Source: Vibrio sp. UBA2441 | Lineage (GTDB): Bacteria > Pseudomonadota > Gammaproteobacteria > Enterobacterales > Vibrionaceae | Reading direction: 5' to 3' | DNA: 50,200 bases | NCBI GenBank assembly: GCA_002342685.1 | Contig: DDQN01000101.1 | Coordinates: 1-50,200, forward strand | Part shown: positions 25,324 to 32,272 of the stretch, piece after piece | Numbering within the stretch: the first letter of the stretch is position 1 | Layout of the letters: every line of letters begins with the position of its first letter | The notes under the pieces: generated by a model | The model's database searches: none | What the model saw: the letters and a program-made list of their open reading frames with translations, nothing else | What the model was told of the DNA's origin: nothing | Program-made: the position numbers and the translations under genes

Positions 25324-26811
25324 TTATTTTCGGCCAAATGGGGTTGTAGGAACATCTTCAATCCCTTGATTGCTTAGCTCTGTTGCTAGAGGGTTAATTG
25401 GCGGGTTCGTGATAACGTCTAGAATTTGATTAGAGTTAGAGACCATGCTTTCTTTCATCTCAATCTCTTGTTCATACTCTTTGGCTAATACGGGATCGAG
25501 CGGAAAGCCTTCCAGAAACACAATATTAACGATATTGCCAGGGTTGACCTCAACTATGGGATGGTACATTTCGGCAAGTTGTATATAGTAATCGGCTAAC
25601 TTTGACCCCACGCTTGAGGTTGCGTTGCCGAGTAAGTTAAGAGCGGCATCATCGCCTGAGATCGCTTGCGTGGTACCCAACGCTGATGTTGAAGTGGTTT
25701 GAGAGAGCGCGGCACCAGTTTCACCTATCCCTGTGAGTATCCCTGATATTCCCGCCATTTTTACAATCTCACCGTTTTTCAAAATGGTGGTGCCACGAAT
25801 GCCATTACGTCCAAAGTTAAAAGCGGTACCGCGAACAGGGATATCAAGGATATCGCCACTTTGTTGAATGCAGCTCATTCTGTTTGTTCTTACGATGCCT
25901 CTGCTTGAGGATATTTCGCCATAGACCGCTCCCGTCACTGTACAGTCCCCAAGTTTCGATTGTTCACCATTGGGTAATATGCCTTTGTTGACGGTTTGAA
26001 AAACAATAGGACTGGTGTCTCCTTGGCCAAGAACGCCAGCATTTGCATCTGCGCCGCCGGTAATGATGGCGGTGACAAATGTCCCTGTGGGCACATAATT
26101 CTCTTTTGTTCGGCGTGCGGCTTCGCTGGCGAAAGATTCCCAATAAAAATCGTGACTATCAAACGCGTCATTAGAAAAGGCGCTTTTCTCTGATGGTTGA
26201 TATTGAAAAGTGTCAATGTCGGGGTTATCACGAGAAATCGGCGTAGGGCGTGGCGGCAGTTTGCGTTGACCAAAAATATCGGGGTTATTGATGGTTGAAT
26301 ACTCAGAAGTCGCAATTGGAGTCGCCTGCGTCATGTCTGATGAGCCGTTATTGAGCGCTTCAAGTTCCAGGATACGTTTGTTGAGTAGCGTTTCTTTCTC
26401 GCGATATTGAGCCGCGACTTGCTGTTCTACCTGTCTTTTGTTCTCCTTTTTCGCTTTTTCAATCGCTTGACTGGTATTACTTTTGAGTGTTTCAAAGTCG
26501 TCGGACAGATCTTCAAGGGTTTTTGTTAACGTAGTGATGGTGCCTTGTTGCATTGAAAGCGCGGACTGATTGTCTTTTTCGGTGAAGTCAGGCTCGATGA
26601 TGGTGCCAAATTCAACAGAAGATGGAGAGGATACCGGCGCTGCGGGTTTTTTAACGGCCTTATACACGGTGAAGGCCGCAAGAACCAATAACGTTAAAGC
26701 AACCGTGCTGATCACTTTGTTTCGTGAATGGGTCTTTTCATTAATGACCGCGCCATCATCAAATTCACCTTCCGTATCTTTAAAAAATCGTTTTTTCCAA
26801 TTAGCGAACAT
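25324..26811 (-). CDS. traB: TraB: VirB10-like core complex scaffold
   Basis: The 495-residue product (F TraB is 475) spans both membranes. It has a cytoplasmic N-terminus, one membrane helix (about residues 34-51, VISTVALTLLVLAAFTVYKA), a coiled-coil-like region (about 85-160) and the VirB10/TrbI beta domain from about 225 (TGTFVTAIITGGADANAG, then GTAFNFGRNGIRGTTILKNG). It links the inner-membrane ATPases to the outer-membrane ring of TraV and TraK. It overlaps traK by 11 bp. Confidence 0.95.
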   Translation of the reverse strand: MFANWKKRFFKDTEGEFDDGAVINEKTHSRNKVISTVALTLLVLAAFTVYKAVKKPAAPVSSPSSVEFGTIIEPDFTEKDNQSALSMQQGTITTLTKTLEDLSDDFETLKSNTSQAIEKAKKENKRQVEQQVAAQYREKETLLNKRILELEALNNGSSDMTQATPIATSEYSTINNPDIFGQRKLPPRPTPISRDNPDIDTFQYQPSEKSAFSNDAFDSHDFYWESFASEAARRTKENYVPTGTFVTAIITGGADANAGVLGQGDTSPIVFQTVNKGILPNGEQSKLGDCTVTGAVYGEISSSRGIVRTNRMSCIQQSGDILDIPVRGTAFNFGRNGIRGTTILKNGEIVKMAGISGILTGIGETGAALSQTTSTSALGTTQAISGDDAALNLLGNATSSVGSKLADYYIQLAEMYHPIVEVNPGNIVNIVFLEGFPLDPVLAKEYEQEIEMKESMVSNSNQILDVITNPPINPLATELSNQGIEDVPTTPFGRK

Positions 26812-27538
26812 CTTGCACCCCTCCGCCAGTCACAACGTAAAGTTGTGTGCTTGCGCCTGGCTCCAGGAAATAGTCGTCCAATGCCGCACTTCGGGCTGCG
26901 TAGCTGTAGAACTGAGCATTAGTTAGCGTGATTTTTTTATCGGTTCTATTGCTCACTTCGTAGATGATGCCGGAGTAGTCTCTACCGACAAAGACCGTTT
27001 TCGGAATGATGGGCATTGATGATGTATCTTCAGGGAGGGTTTTTGGGTCGACGGGATGAACGGAGAAACCAGAAATAGGTGTTTTGTTTTGTTGCCAAAT
27101 CATCATCGCTTTAGTAAATCGAGCAATGGCGGAGGGATAATCGAATCCTCGCTCAAACACCGTTTGCTCTTCAAGGTGAGAATCACTTGGCACAAACTCA
27201 TTAATGATCGCGGGTATCCCTTTTGGGGTAATAAACAATGCAAATAACCGTCCTTTTTGCGTAGCAATATGGGCAGTGAACGGTAAGGGAAGATTGATCT
27301 TGATAGAGACTGAGCCAGTTTTGTCCTTTTGATTGGCTGTTGTTGTGCAAAAACCTCTTGGGCAGGTGATATTGATGATCCGATCGTTTTTCACCACAAT
27401 TCGGTTAATGTTGACCGAAGAGAGAGAAATAGGAATGGTATCTCCGTCAGCGAACGGAAAAGATGCTTTTGGGACATTGGCATAAGCTTGCATTGTTGTT
27501 ATCAGGCAAAAAACCAAGGTAAGCAGGGTTCTGTTCAT
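26801..27538 (-). CDS. traK: TraK: VirB9-like outer-membrane core protein
   Basis: The 245-residue protein (F TraK is 242) has a signal peptide ending TMQAYA and the TraK family pattern: DGDTIPISLSSVNINRIVV near the start, IKINLPLPFTAHIATQKGRLFALFITPKGIP in the centre, and YEVSNRTDKKITLTNAQFY near the C-terminus. In F it is a secretin-like protein anchored by TraV and bound by TraB. It overlaps traE by ATGA. Confidence 0.94.
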   Translation of the reverse strand: MNRTLLTLVFCLITTMQAYANVPKASFPFADGDTIPISLSSVNINRIVVKNDRIINITCPRGFCTTTANQKDKTGSVSIKINLPLPFTAHIATQKGRLFALFITPKGIPAIINEFVPSDSHLEEQTVFERGFDYPSAIARFTKAMMIWQQNKTPISGFSVHPVDPKTLPEDTSSMPIIPKTVFVGRDYSGIIYEVSNRTDKKITLTNAQFYSYAARSAALDDYFLEPGASTQLYVVTGGGVQDVR

Positions 27539-28098
27539 TGAATGCTCTCCATTCTTTTGATCCCAAGCAATTCAATAACGCCGTAGTCATAACCCATTTG
27601 TATTGCGTACGTGGCTTCTTCGGTTGGAAGAAAACGGTCACCGACGGATTTGGTTAGATTACCCGTTATTTTGATTTGTAAATCATCCAGCGATACTTCG
27701 GTCTTAATCGGGTCAAAGCGACTCGAAATGTTACTTTCTTTAATTAATTGAGCTTCTTCGATGAGTACAGGTTGATATATTGGGTAGTTCTGCGGCGGAA
27801 CATAATCAAGCAGTCGGCCAAATTGACGAGTGACATTGGCGGGAGTGACGTTGAGCTTTAGATAAAGAAAATAATCGCCCATCATCGACAAATAGGCGTT
27901 ATCTATGTGACCATCGGACACGGTGAATGCCTGGGAGATTGAAGGAGGAACCAAAGTGCGACTTTTTTCTTTAGAAACATAGGCTAGTCCAATACCCAGT
28001 ACGAGACTTAGCACAGTCATACCTAAAAAACCGCACAGGAGCAGTAAATTGAGGAGTTTACTTAGCTCAAGGCGGTCTTTTTCATACATGGAATCCAT
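27535..28098 (-). CDS. traE: TraE: VirB8-like inner-membrane assembly protein
   Basis: This 187-residue protein (F TraE is 188) has an N-terminal membrane helix (about residues 15-37, LNLLLLCGFLGMTVLSLVLGIGLAYV) and a periplasmic VirB8-like domain with DNAYLSMMGDYFLYLKLNVTPANV. AGGAAA precedes the start at 28098. It is required for pilus assembly and follows traL by 8 bp. Confidence 0.94.
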   Translation of the reverse strand: MDSMYEKDRLELSKLLNLLLLCGFLGMTVLSLVLGIGLAYVSKEKSRTLVPPSISQAFTVSDGHIDNAYLSMMGDYFLYLKLNVTPANVTRQFGRLLDYVPPQNYPIYQPVLIEEAQLIKESNISSRFDPIKTEVSLDDLQIKITGNLTKSVGDRFLPTEEATYAIQMGYDYGVIELLGIKRMESIQ

Positions 28099-28106
28099 AT
28101 TATTTC

Positions 28107-28409
28107 CTATCGTAACCAGTACCGCTGCTCTGATGCCGGGGTATGTTTAAAGAAAGTCTTATTAATGTCAGCAGATCCCCACCAATACATTGAAAGCGCG
28201 ATAATATTGTCCCCGAACTGAACTTTGATGTAGCGAAGCCCGATAAACCAAATCGCCCCGAGGACAAACCCAATAAATTGTGATTCAGCAAGAAAAAAAA
28301 GCAGCCAAATCAGAAATGCTGGCAGTACTTCATCACGCGGCAAACCCACTAATGTTTTTCCTTTGTTAAGATGCCGTGGTAGTTGGTAGAAAAGGGGTTC
28401 GTTTTCCAT
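28107..28409 (-). CDS. traL: TraL: VirB3-like membrane protein
   Basis: The start at 28409 gives 100 residues (F TraL is 91), beginning MENEPLFYQLPRHLNKGKTLVGLPRDEVLP, a typical TraL N-terminus. Two hydrophobic segments follow (about residues 32-46 and 50-66). The longer frame back to 28508 lies inside traA and is rejected. TraL helps TraC associate with the membrane and assemble pilin. Position directly after traA is as in F. Confidence 0.92.
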   Translation of the reverse strand: MENEPLFYQLPRHLNKGKTLVGLPRDEVLPAFLIWLLFFLAESQFIGFVLGAIWFIGLRYIKVQFGDNIIALSMYWWGSADINKTFFKHTPASEQRYWLR

Positions 28410-28429
28410 CGCATTACCTATTGTCGTTA

Positions 28430-28717
28430 TTAACCTAAACCCACCAATGGTTTGACGACTTCCCAAAAAATCATGCCTCCCGCAAAGCCCCCTATTGCGC
28501 CAAGCCAATTTCGACTCATGAACCCACCGGCCACTGCGCCAATAGCTCCGGCCGCAAGAATGGCGTTCTCAACAGCTGAGCCGTCTCCGGCCGTGTCTTT
28601 TATCGTGCCTTTTGCGTCGGTGAATAAGTCGGCGGCTAACGCTGGGTTGCTGATAGTTACAGCAATAATAAAACCGATAAGTAGAGTGTATGCAGGCAAT
28701 ATTTTCTTTGTGAACAT
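28430..28717 (-). CDS. traA: TraA: conjugative pilin precursor
   Basis: The 95-residue prepilin has a leader of about 28 residues ending NPALA, with predicted cleavage before ADLF, leaving a mature pilin of about 67 residues. It has two hydrophobic helices (about 50-68 and 74-92), as in F-type pilins (70 residues mature). AAGGAAA lies 7 nt upstream of the start. It is the first gene of the operon, so the main promoter is probably in 28,718-29,153. F needs TraQ to insert pilin and TraX to acetylate it; neither gene is present, so this pilin presumably uses host pathways or remains unacetylated (inference). Confidence 0.93.
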   Translation of the reverse strand: MFTKKILPAYTLLIGFIIAVTISNPALAADLFTDAKGTIKDTAGDGSAVENAILAAGAIGAVAGGFMSRNWLGAIGGFAGGMIFWEVVKPLVGLG

Positions 28718-29153
28718 AGCGTTTCCTTAATCTTATTTTGAGATCTGTTTAAGTCAAAAATTATGATTTTGGATTATTGATGGTTTTTCTCAATAAACAC
28801 TAAATCGAATTTTATGTGGTTTCTTTTCGCTTATTTCTTCTGTTCTTATTAGTTAAATCAATTATTAATTGGCTGTGCTTGTCATCCTAGGTAATATTGG
28901 TGATTGCATCTTTATTCATATGAATTAATGTTATAGATAGGCTTACCTGAATGTTTGATCAGTGCTATTTTTCACCTGATAGATTTAAATGGTAATAGCA
29001 TTTATGCTTACATAATTTTTTATTGTGCCTAAATCAATAGTTTTCAGTGACTTGAAAAAAAATCAAATTGGTGTTTTTAGTATTAGGTCATGTGTGATTT
29101 TTTTTATTTCAGTAGTTCAGTTAAGAAATACGTTCAACAGATGAGTATAAATT
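28718..29153. promoter_or_regulatory. AT-rich control region between traA and the XRE remnant
   Basis: No gene of note is seen in this 436-bp stretch, and it must hold the tra operon promoter. Structures seen: ATTCATATGAAT, a perfect 12-bp palindrome at 28914-28925; CAATTA-T-TAATTG at about 28859-28871; and a hairpin at 28992-29011 (GTAATAGCAT, TT, ATGCTTAC with one bulged T). In F, oriT, traM, traJ and traY lie upstream of traA. Here none of those genes exists, so this is a candidate place for oriT, but no nic sequence was recognised. Confidence 0.45.
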
Positions 29154-29374
29154 ATGACTAATGAAGAGTTTGCAACTGGAGTAGGTAATAAATTCGAGAA
29201 ACTCGCATGCTTAGAGGCTTTACGCAGGATGATTTAGCCGAACTGATAGGCTCGTTAACCAGTCATGTTGGTAAAATTGAGAGGGGAAAAGTGTTCTTAA
29301 AACTCAGTACCTTAAATGCAATAGCAACCGCATTGAAGGTTGAGCCTACGATGCTTGTTTCAATTGTTAAGTAA
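29154..29374 (+). pseudogene. XRE-family regulator with a 1-base frameshift
   Basis: From ATG 29154 the frame reads MTNEEFATGVGNKFEKLAC and stops at 29235-29237. In another frame from 29195 to a stop at 29372-29374 the sequence reads RETRMLRGFTQDDLAELIGSL and continues TSHVGKIERG, a textbook Cro/C1 helix-turn-helix. Adding one base near 29,193-29,195 would join VGNKF to RETRMLRG and give a normal small regulator of about 74 residues. A shorter product could start at ATG 29207 but would lack the first helix. Lying divergent to traA, it is likely the former repressor of the transfer operon. Sequencing error or programmed frameshifting are alternatives. Confidence 0.7.
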
Positions 29375-29769
29375 AAAGGGTTTGGTAATATGTCATGCGT
29401 AACCTAAGTTGCCTCCCTTTAGCTCTAGGTGAGGAATTAACCCTTACTATGCAGTGCAGATTTCCCACCAAACAGAAACAATATCCCATATTCAGAATGA
29501 GTTTCCGGAACTTTCGTAATCAGTTTTTGAGTATTAAAGTGTCATACATCGTTTTAGAGTAATCCTGTTAAATCACTTCGGGACATTTCTAAGTTACAGA
29601 TTTGCTCAATTAGGCTTCTAAAGATCACTTCCTGCATGGCAATGAATTCTATGCACATACGGAAAACCCCAAAGGTTTTCAACACAGTCACACTGCCGTA
29701 TTTTTTTTACGGCACATTCCTAACTATGTGATATATTTAACTCAAACGTCAAAACTTGAGCACAAAAAA
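29375..29769. other. Non-coding stretch with two hairpins before the defence cassette
   Basis: No convincing gene is present. Two perfect hairpins lie close together: GAAAACC-N5-GGTTTTC at 29662-29680 and TGCCGTA-T7-TACGGCA at 29694-29714. They sit about 55-110 bp before the ATPase start and could be an attenuator, a structured leader or a regulator site. A T8 run makes part of the second loop, so it is not a standard terminator. Confidence 0.45.
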
Positions 29770-30888
29770 ATGCTATGTAGCCTAAAGGTCAAAGGTTTCC
29801 GTAACTTTGGTGAAGAATGCGAGGTCAATCTACGCACAGACAAATCCTACGAGTTCAATACACATGCAGTAAATAACGGTGTTGTATGTAGTGCAGTGAT
29901 GTACGGTGGTAACGGAGCGGGAAAGTCGAACCTTGGATTGGCAGTTTTAGATCTAACCTGTCACCTGCTAGATACCTCCAACATTATCCCGTCACTACAC
30001 GTGAACTACGTTAACGCAAACATGTCTGAAGGATCACTGGCCCAATTCACGTATACGTTTGACTTCGAAGGCGTAGAGGTGGTGTACAACTATGGGAAAG
30101 AAAAATGTACTGAAACCGTCTACGAGGAGCTTCTAATAGATGGTAAGGAAGTAGTCAGAATTGACCGTAGAAACTCAGCGTTTGCAACTTACAACCTTGC
30201 TGGTACAGAGGCTCTAAAAAATGACTTTACAGGACGTAATATATCTCCGATTAAGTTTCTAGAATCTAACGCCCTACTTGACCCTACCAAAGAAGCTAAA
30301 GCTTTTTTCCAATTTATTGATTTTGTCAAAGGTATGGTGTTCTTCCGTACATTGACCAAAGCTACTGAGTTTCATGGTGGCCCACTTGAAACAAAACGCA
30401 TTTCACAGCGCATTATTGAACAAGATAAGCTAAACGATTTTGAAACGTTCCTTAATGAGTCTGGGGTAGAGTGTCAGCTAATTCAGACCGGAGATGCTGG
30501 CAAAGAGCAAATAGAATTCGATTTTGGTGACAAGAGTATAGAGTTCTCCCTAATTGCCTCTACAGGTACGATATCACTTGGTAATTTCTACTATTGGTAT
30601 CTGAAACTATTAAATAAAGAAGTCACATTTGCATATATTGATGAGTTCGATGCGTATTACCATTTTGCACTCGCCAAACGAATCGTGAAATTGGTATCGG
30701 AAACGACATGTCAGTCGATCATCACAACTCATAATAGTACATTGCTATCCAACCATGTGCTACGGCCAGACTGCTATTACATCCTAGACCAGAACGCATT
30801 GAAGCCTCTTTATGAACTAACCGACAGAGAGCTGCGCAAAGCGCATAACCTTGAGAAAATGTACCGAGCAGGAGCGTTCGATGAGTAG
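29770..30888 (+). CDS. SMC/OLD-like AAA ATPase, probable defence component
   Basis: From ATG 29770 the product is 372 residues; a GTG at 29728 would add 14, but the family usually starts close to LKVKGFRNFG. Walker A GGNGAGKSN with K52, a signature-like ASTGTISLGNFYYW, Walker B FAYIDEFDAY and H-loop SIITTHNS show an ABC/SMC-type ATPase of the AAA_15/AAA_21 class. Such ATPases form the sensor half of systems like AbiL, RloAB, PARIS and OLD/GajA. There is no fused TOPRIM domain; the separate next gene probably supplies the effector. The stop overlaps the next start by 8 bp (ATGAGTAG). The exact system is not assigned. Confidence 0.8.
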   Translation: MLCSLKVKGFRNFGEECEVNLRTDKSYEFNTHAVNNGVVCSAVMYGGNGAGKSNLGLAVLDLTCHLLDTSNIIPSLHVNYVNANMSEGSLAQFTYTFDFEGVEVVYNYGKEKCTETVYEELLIDGKEVVRIDRRNSAFATYNLAGTEALKNDFTGRNISPIKFLESNALLDPTKEAKAFFQFIDFVKGMVFFRTLTKATEFHGGPLETKRISQRIIEQDKLNDFETFLNESGVECQLIQTGDAGKEQIEFDFGDKSIEFSLIASTGTISLGNFYYWYLKLLNKEVTFAYIDEFDAYYHFALAKRIVKLVSETTCQSIITTHNSTLLSNHVLRPDCYYILDQNALKPLYELTDRELRKAHNLEKMYRAGAFDE

Positions 30889-31639
30889 CAATGTCTTATT
30901 TGTCTTTGAAGGGAAAAGAGCTGAACCGAATATCGCTCGAAATCTCAGAGAAACGATACTAGATAGAGACTCCAAGCTCATTGTCCAAACATCCTACGGA
31001 ATGAGTATCTATAACTTGTTCAATAAAGTAACGGAAGATGAATATTTTGATACCTACGAGTTCATAGTTCAAGAACTAGAAAATAGAGATAACCCTACAG
31101 ATGACGATATTGCAGTGATAGCAATAGAAGATCCCGATGATATCAGCGAAATATACTTGTTCTTCGACTACGACTGCCACTGTTCAAACGCTGACGACAA
31201 CAAAATTAACCAGATGGTGGGGCTTTTCAATGATGCACAAGACAAAGGGCTAATATGTGTTAGTTATCCGATGGTAGAGGCTATACGTCACCAAAGAGGA
31301 CACGACCCAGAATACCTAACGCATAGCACTGTAGACCTAAGAAACTACAAAAGATGGGTTAATACCGACCCAGAGATAGATAAACAATTCCATAATTGGG
31401 GCCTGTACACGTTAGATACTTGGAGTAGTATAACCAAGCAGCACTTATCTAGAGTTAATTACCTATTGAAAGATTCTTTAGGACTACCTACAGAGCCAGT
31501 TTGTATGGTCGAAGTCTTCGAGAATCAAATGGGCAAGCACCGCCCTAATGACCAAATCGCTGTTATCAGTGGTTTTCCCTTAATGTTACTCGACTTCTAC
31601 GGCGATGACACATACAGAATGTTAGAAGTCGCTGACTAA
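30881..31639 (+). CDS. TOPRIM/RloB-like effector partner of the ATPase
   Basis: From ATG 30881 (AGGAGC ribosome binding site) the product is 252 residues. The N-terminus VLFVFEGKRAEPNIARNL resembles the conserved glutamate motif of RloB/TOPRIM proteins (CEGEKTEPNY-like). A second acidic motif YLFFDYDCH (around residue 95) matches the DxD motif of TOPRIM folds, followed by YPMVEAIRH. This suggests a metal-dependent nuclease or TOPRIM-like domain that the ATPase controls, as AbiLii does with AbiLi, RloB with RloA, or AriB with AriA. The C-terminal half is not recognised. Nuclease activity is inferred. Confidence 0.72.
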   Translation: MSSNVLFVFEGKRAEPNIARNLRETILDRDSKLIVQTSYGMSIYNLFNKVTEDEYFDTYEFIVQELENRDNPTDDDIAVIAIEDPDDISEIYLFFDYDCHCSNADDNKINQMVGLFNDAQDKGLICVSYPMVEAIRHQRGHDPEYLTHSTVDLRNYKRWVNTDPEIDKQFHNWGLYTLDTWSSITKQHLSRVNYLLKDSLGLPTEPVCMVEVFENQMGKHRPNDQIAVISGFPLMLLDFYGDDTYRMLEVAD

Positions 31640-31773
31640 AGCGTTTCGGCGCAAAATAAGACATATTTTGATAGCGATTCTTTGTGTTTAAATTGGGTGT
31701 GCTCGCCCTCATACTCCATAACACGTGACATTAGCTTTTCAAGTACATCGTCTTCTGATGTGATTGGAAGCAC
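31636..31773 (-). pseudogene. Short ORF remnant convergent with the defence cassette
   Basis: A minus-strand frame (GTG 31773 to TAG 31636-31638) encodes about 45 residues: LPITSEDDVLEKLMSRVMEY followed by EGEHTQFKHKESLSKYVLFCAETL. An in-frame stop lies about 7 codons further upstream. The composition looks protein-like, so it may be the surviving C-terminus of a larger island gene or a very small gene. Its stop overlaps the stop of the plus-strand effector gene. The family is not recognised. Confidence 0.35.
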
Positions 31774-31845
31774 TCCTATCTTTTGTATAAGATTGGTCGT
31801 TTAGAAATAATTTACCTTTTTAAGACGTAAAAAACGACAAAAGAT

Positions 31846-31867
31846 GTGTCCTATTTGCGTCCTATTT
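31846..31867. repeat. Tandem 11-bp repeats (G[T/C]GTCCTATTT)
   Basis: GTGTCCTATTT and GCGTCCTATTT are directly adjacent. Short, tandem arm-type repeats of this kind are common at ends of tyrosine-integrase islands. The neighbouring GACAAAAG (about 31,835-31,842) is also found in the palindrome beside the IS66 (1733-1740). Confidence 0.45.
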
Positions 31868-32068
31868 AATCAGGTGCCTAATTAAACGTTATTTATTTCA
31901 ATTGGTTACAGTTTCGATCTCATAGTCGAACCAAAAGAAAGCAGGATGTTCGTTGTTTCATTCATGTTGTTATCTATGTTCAATTAAAGCCTTCAAGTAA
32001 GTGTTTTGAAATTCGTTGTTGTCATATTCTGATTGTTGTTTCTTTTTAATAAACTACGTAGACAAAAC

Positions 32069-32171
32069 TGTGTACCAACTGGTGTTTCCTGTAGTGTAAA
32101 AATTCCTAGTTTGTTGCATAGTAGACGATAGAAATTTGTACCAATGTGTATGTGTACCATTTTGTGTACCA
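32069..32171. repeat. Four copies of [TG]TGTACCA
   Basis: TGTGTACCA occurs at 32069-32077, 32151-32159 and 32163-32171, with TTTGTACCA at 32135-32143. The clustering, with all copies in the same orientation, suggests protein-binding sites such as integrase arm sites or regulator sites before cobQ. Confidence 0.5.
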
Positions 32172-32272
32172 ATTTTTGGTTTTTGGACCAAAAATACAAC
32201 TTGTTAATATTTGACTTTGGGTTGGAATAGTTTTCGTAAATACGAGTTTGGAAAAAGGTTGGGTGTGCTTAA

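Larger units (their letters stand above)
1..31867. mobile_element. Accessory island: F-type conjugative element plus IS66 and defence cassette (left end outside window)
   Basis: Everything from the left edge to the short repeats near 31,867 is accessory: an IS66 element, a 27-kb F-like transfer operon on the minus strand, a broken XRE regulator and a two-gene ATPase/TOPRIM cassette. From 32,273 onward the genes are ordinary chromosomal ones (cobalamin operon, DEAD helicase, ybiT). This suggests an integrated plasmid or ICE inserted just upstream of cobQ. No integrase, replication gene, partition gene or recognised oriT lies inside the window, so the type of element is undetermined. The right boundary is inferred from repeat clusters and the change in gene content. 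The left boundary is not in the window. Confidence 0.6.
31774..32272. other. Island-chromosome junction region, no gene
   Basis: This 500-bp AT-rich stretch between the accessory region and cobQ has no credible gene. It holds two groups of short direct repeats (annotated separately), a TTTTTGG-A-CCAAAAA palindrome around 32,182-32,196, and an inverted TTCGA/TCGAA pair near 31,915. No B12 riboswitch motif (no GCCACTG box) was recognised upstream of cobQ. Confidence 0.5.

Noticed and set aside
1..31867. SXT/R391-type ICE
   Set aside because: Gene order follows F (traA first; trbI, trbC and trbB present; traD-traI at the end), not the split traI-traD / traLEKBVA / traFHG blocks of SXT, and no SXT int or prfC junction is seen.
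31774..32272. Cobalamin riboswitch or tRNA gene as island target
   Set aside because: No B12-box-like core was recognised, and no cloverleaf or T-loop GTTCGA pattern with matching arms was found.
31774..32272. CRISPR array from the TGTACCA repeats
   Set aside because: The repeats are 8-9 bp with irregular spacing; no 28-37-bp repeats or cas genes are present.
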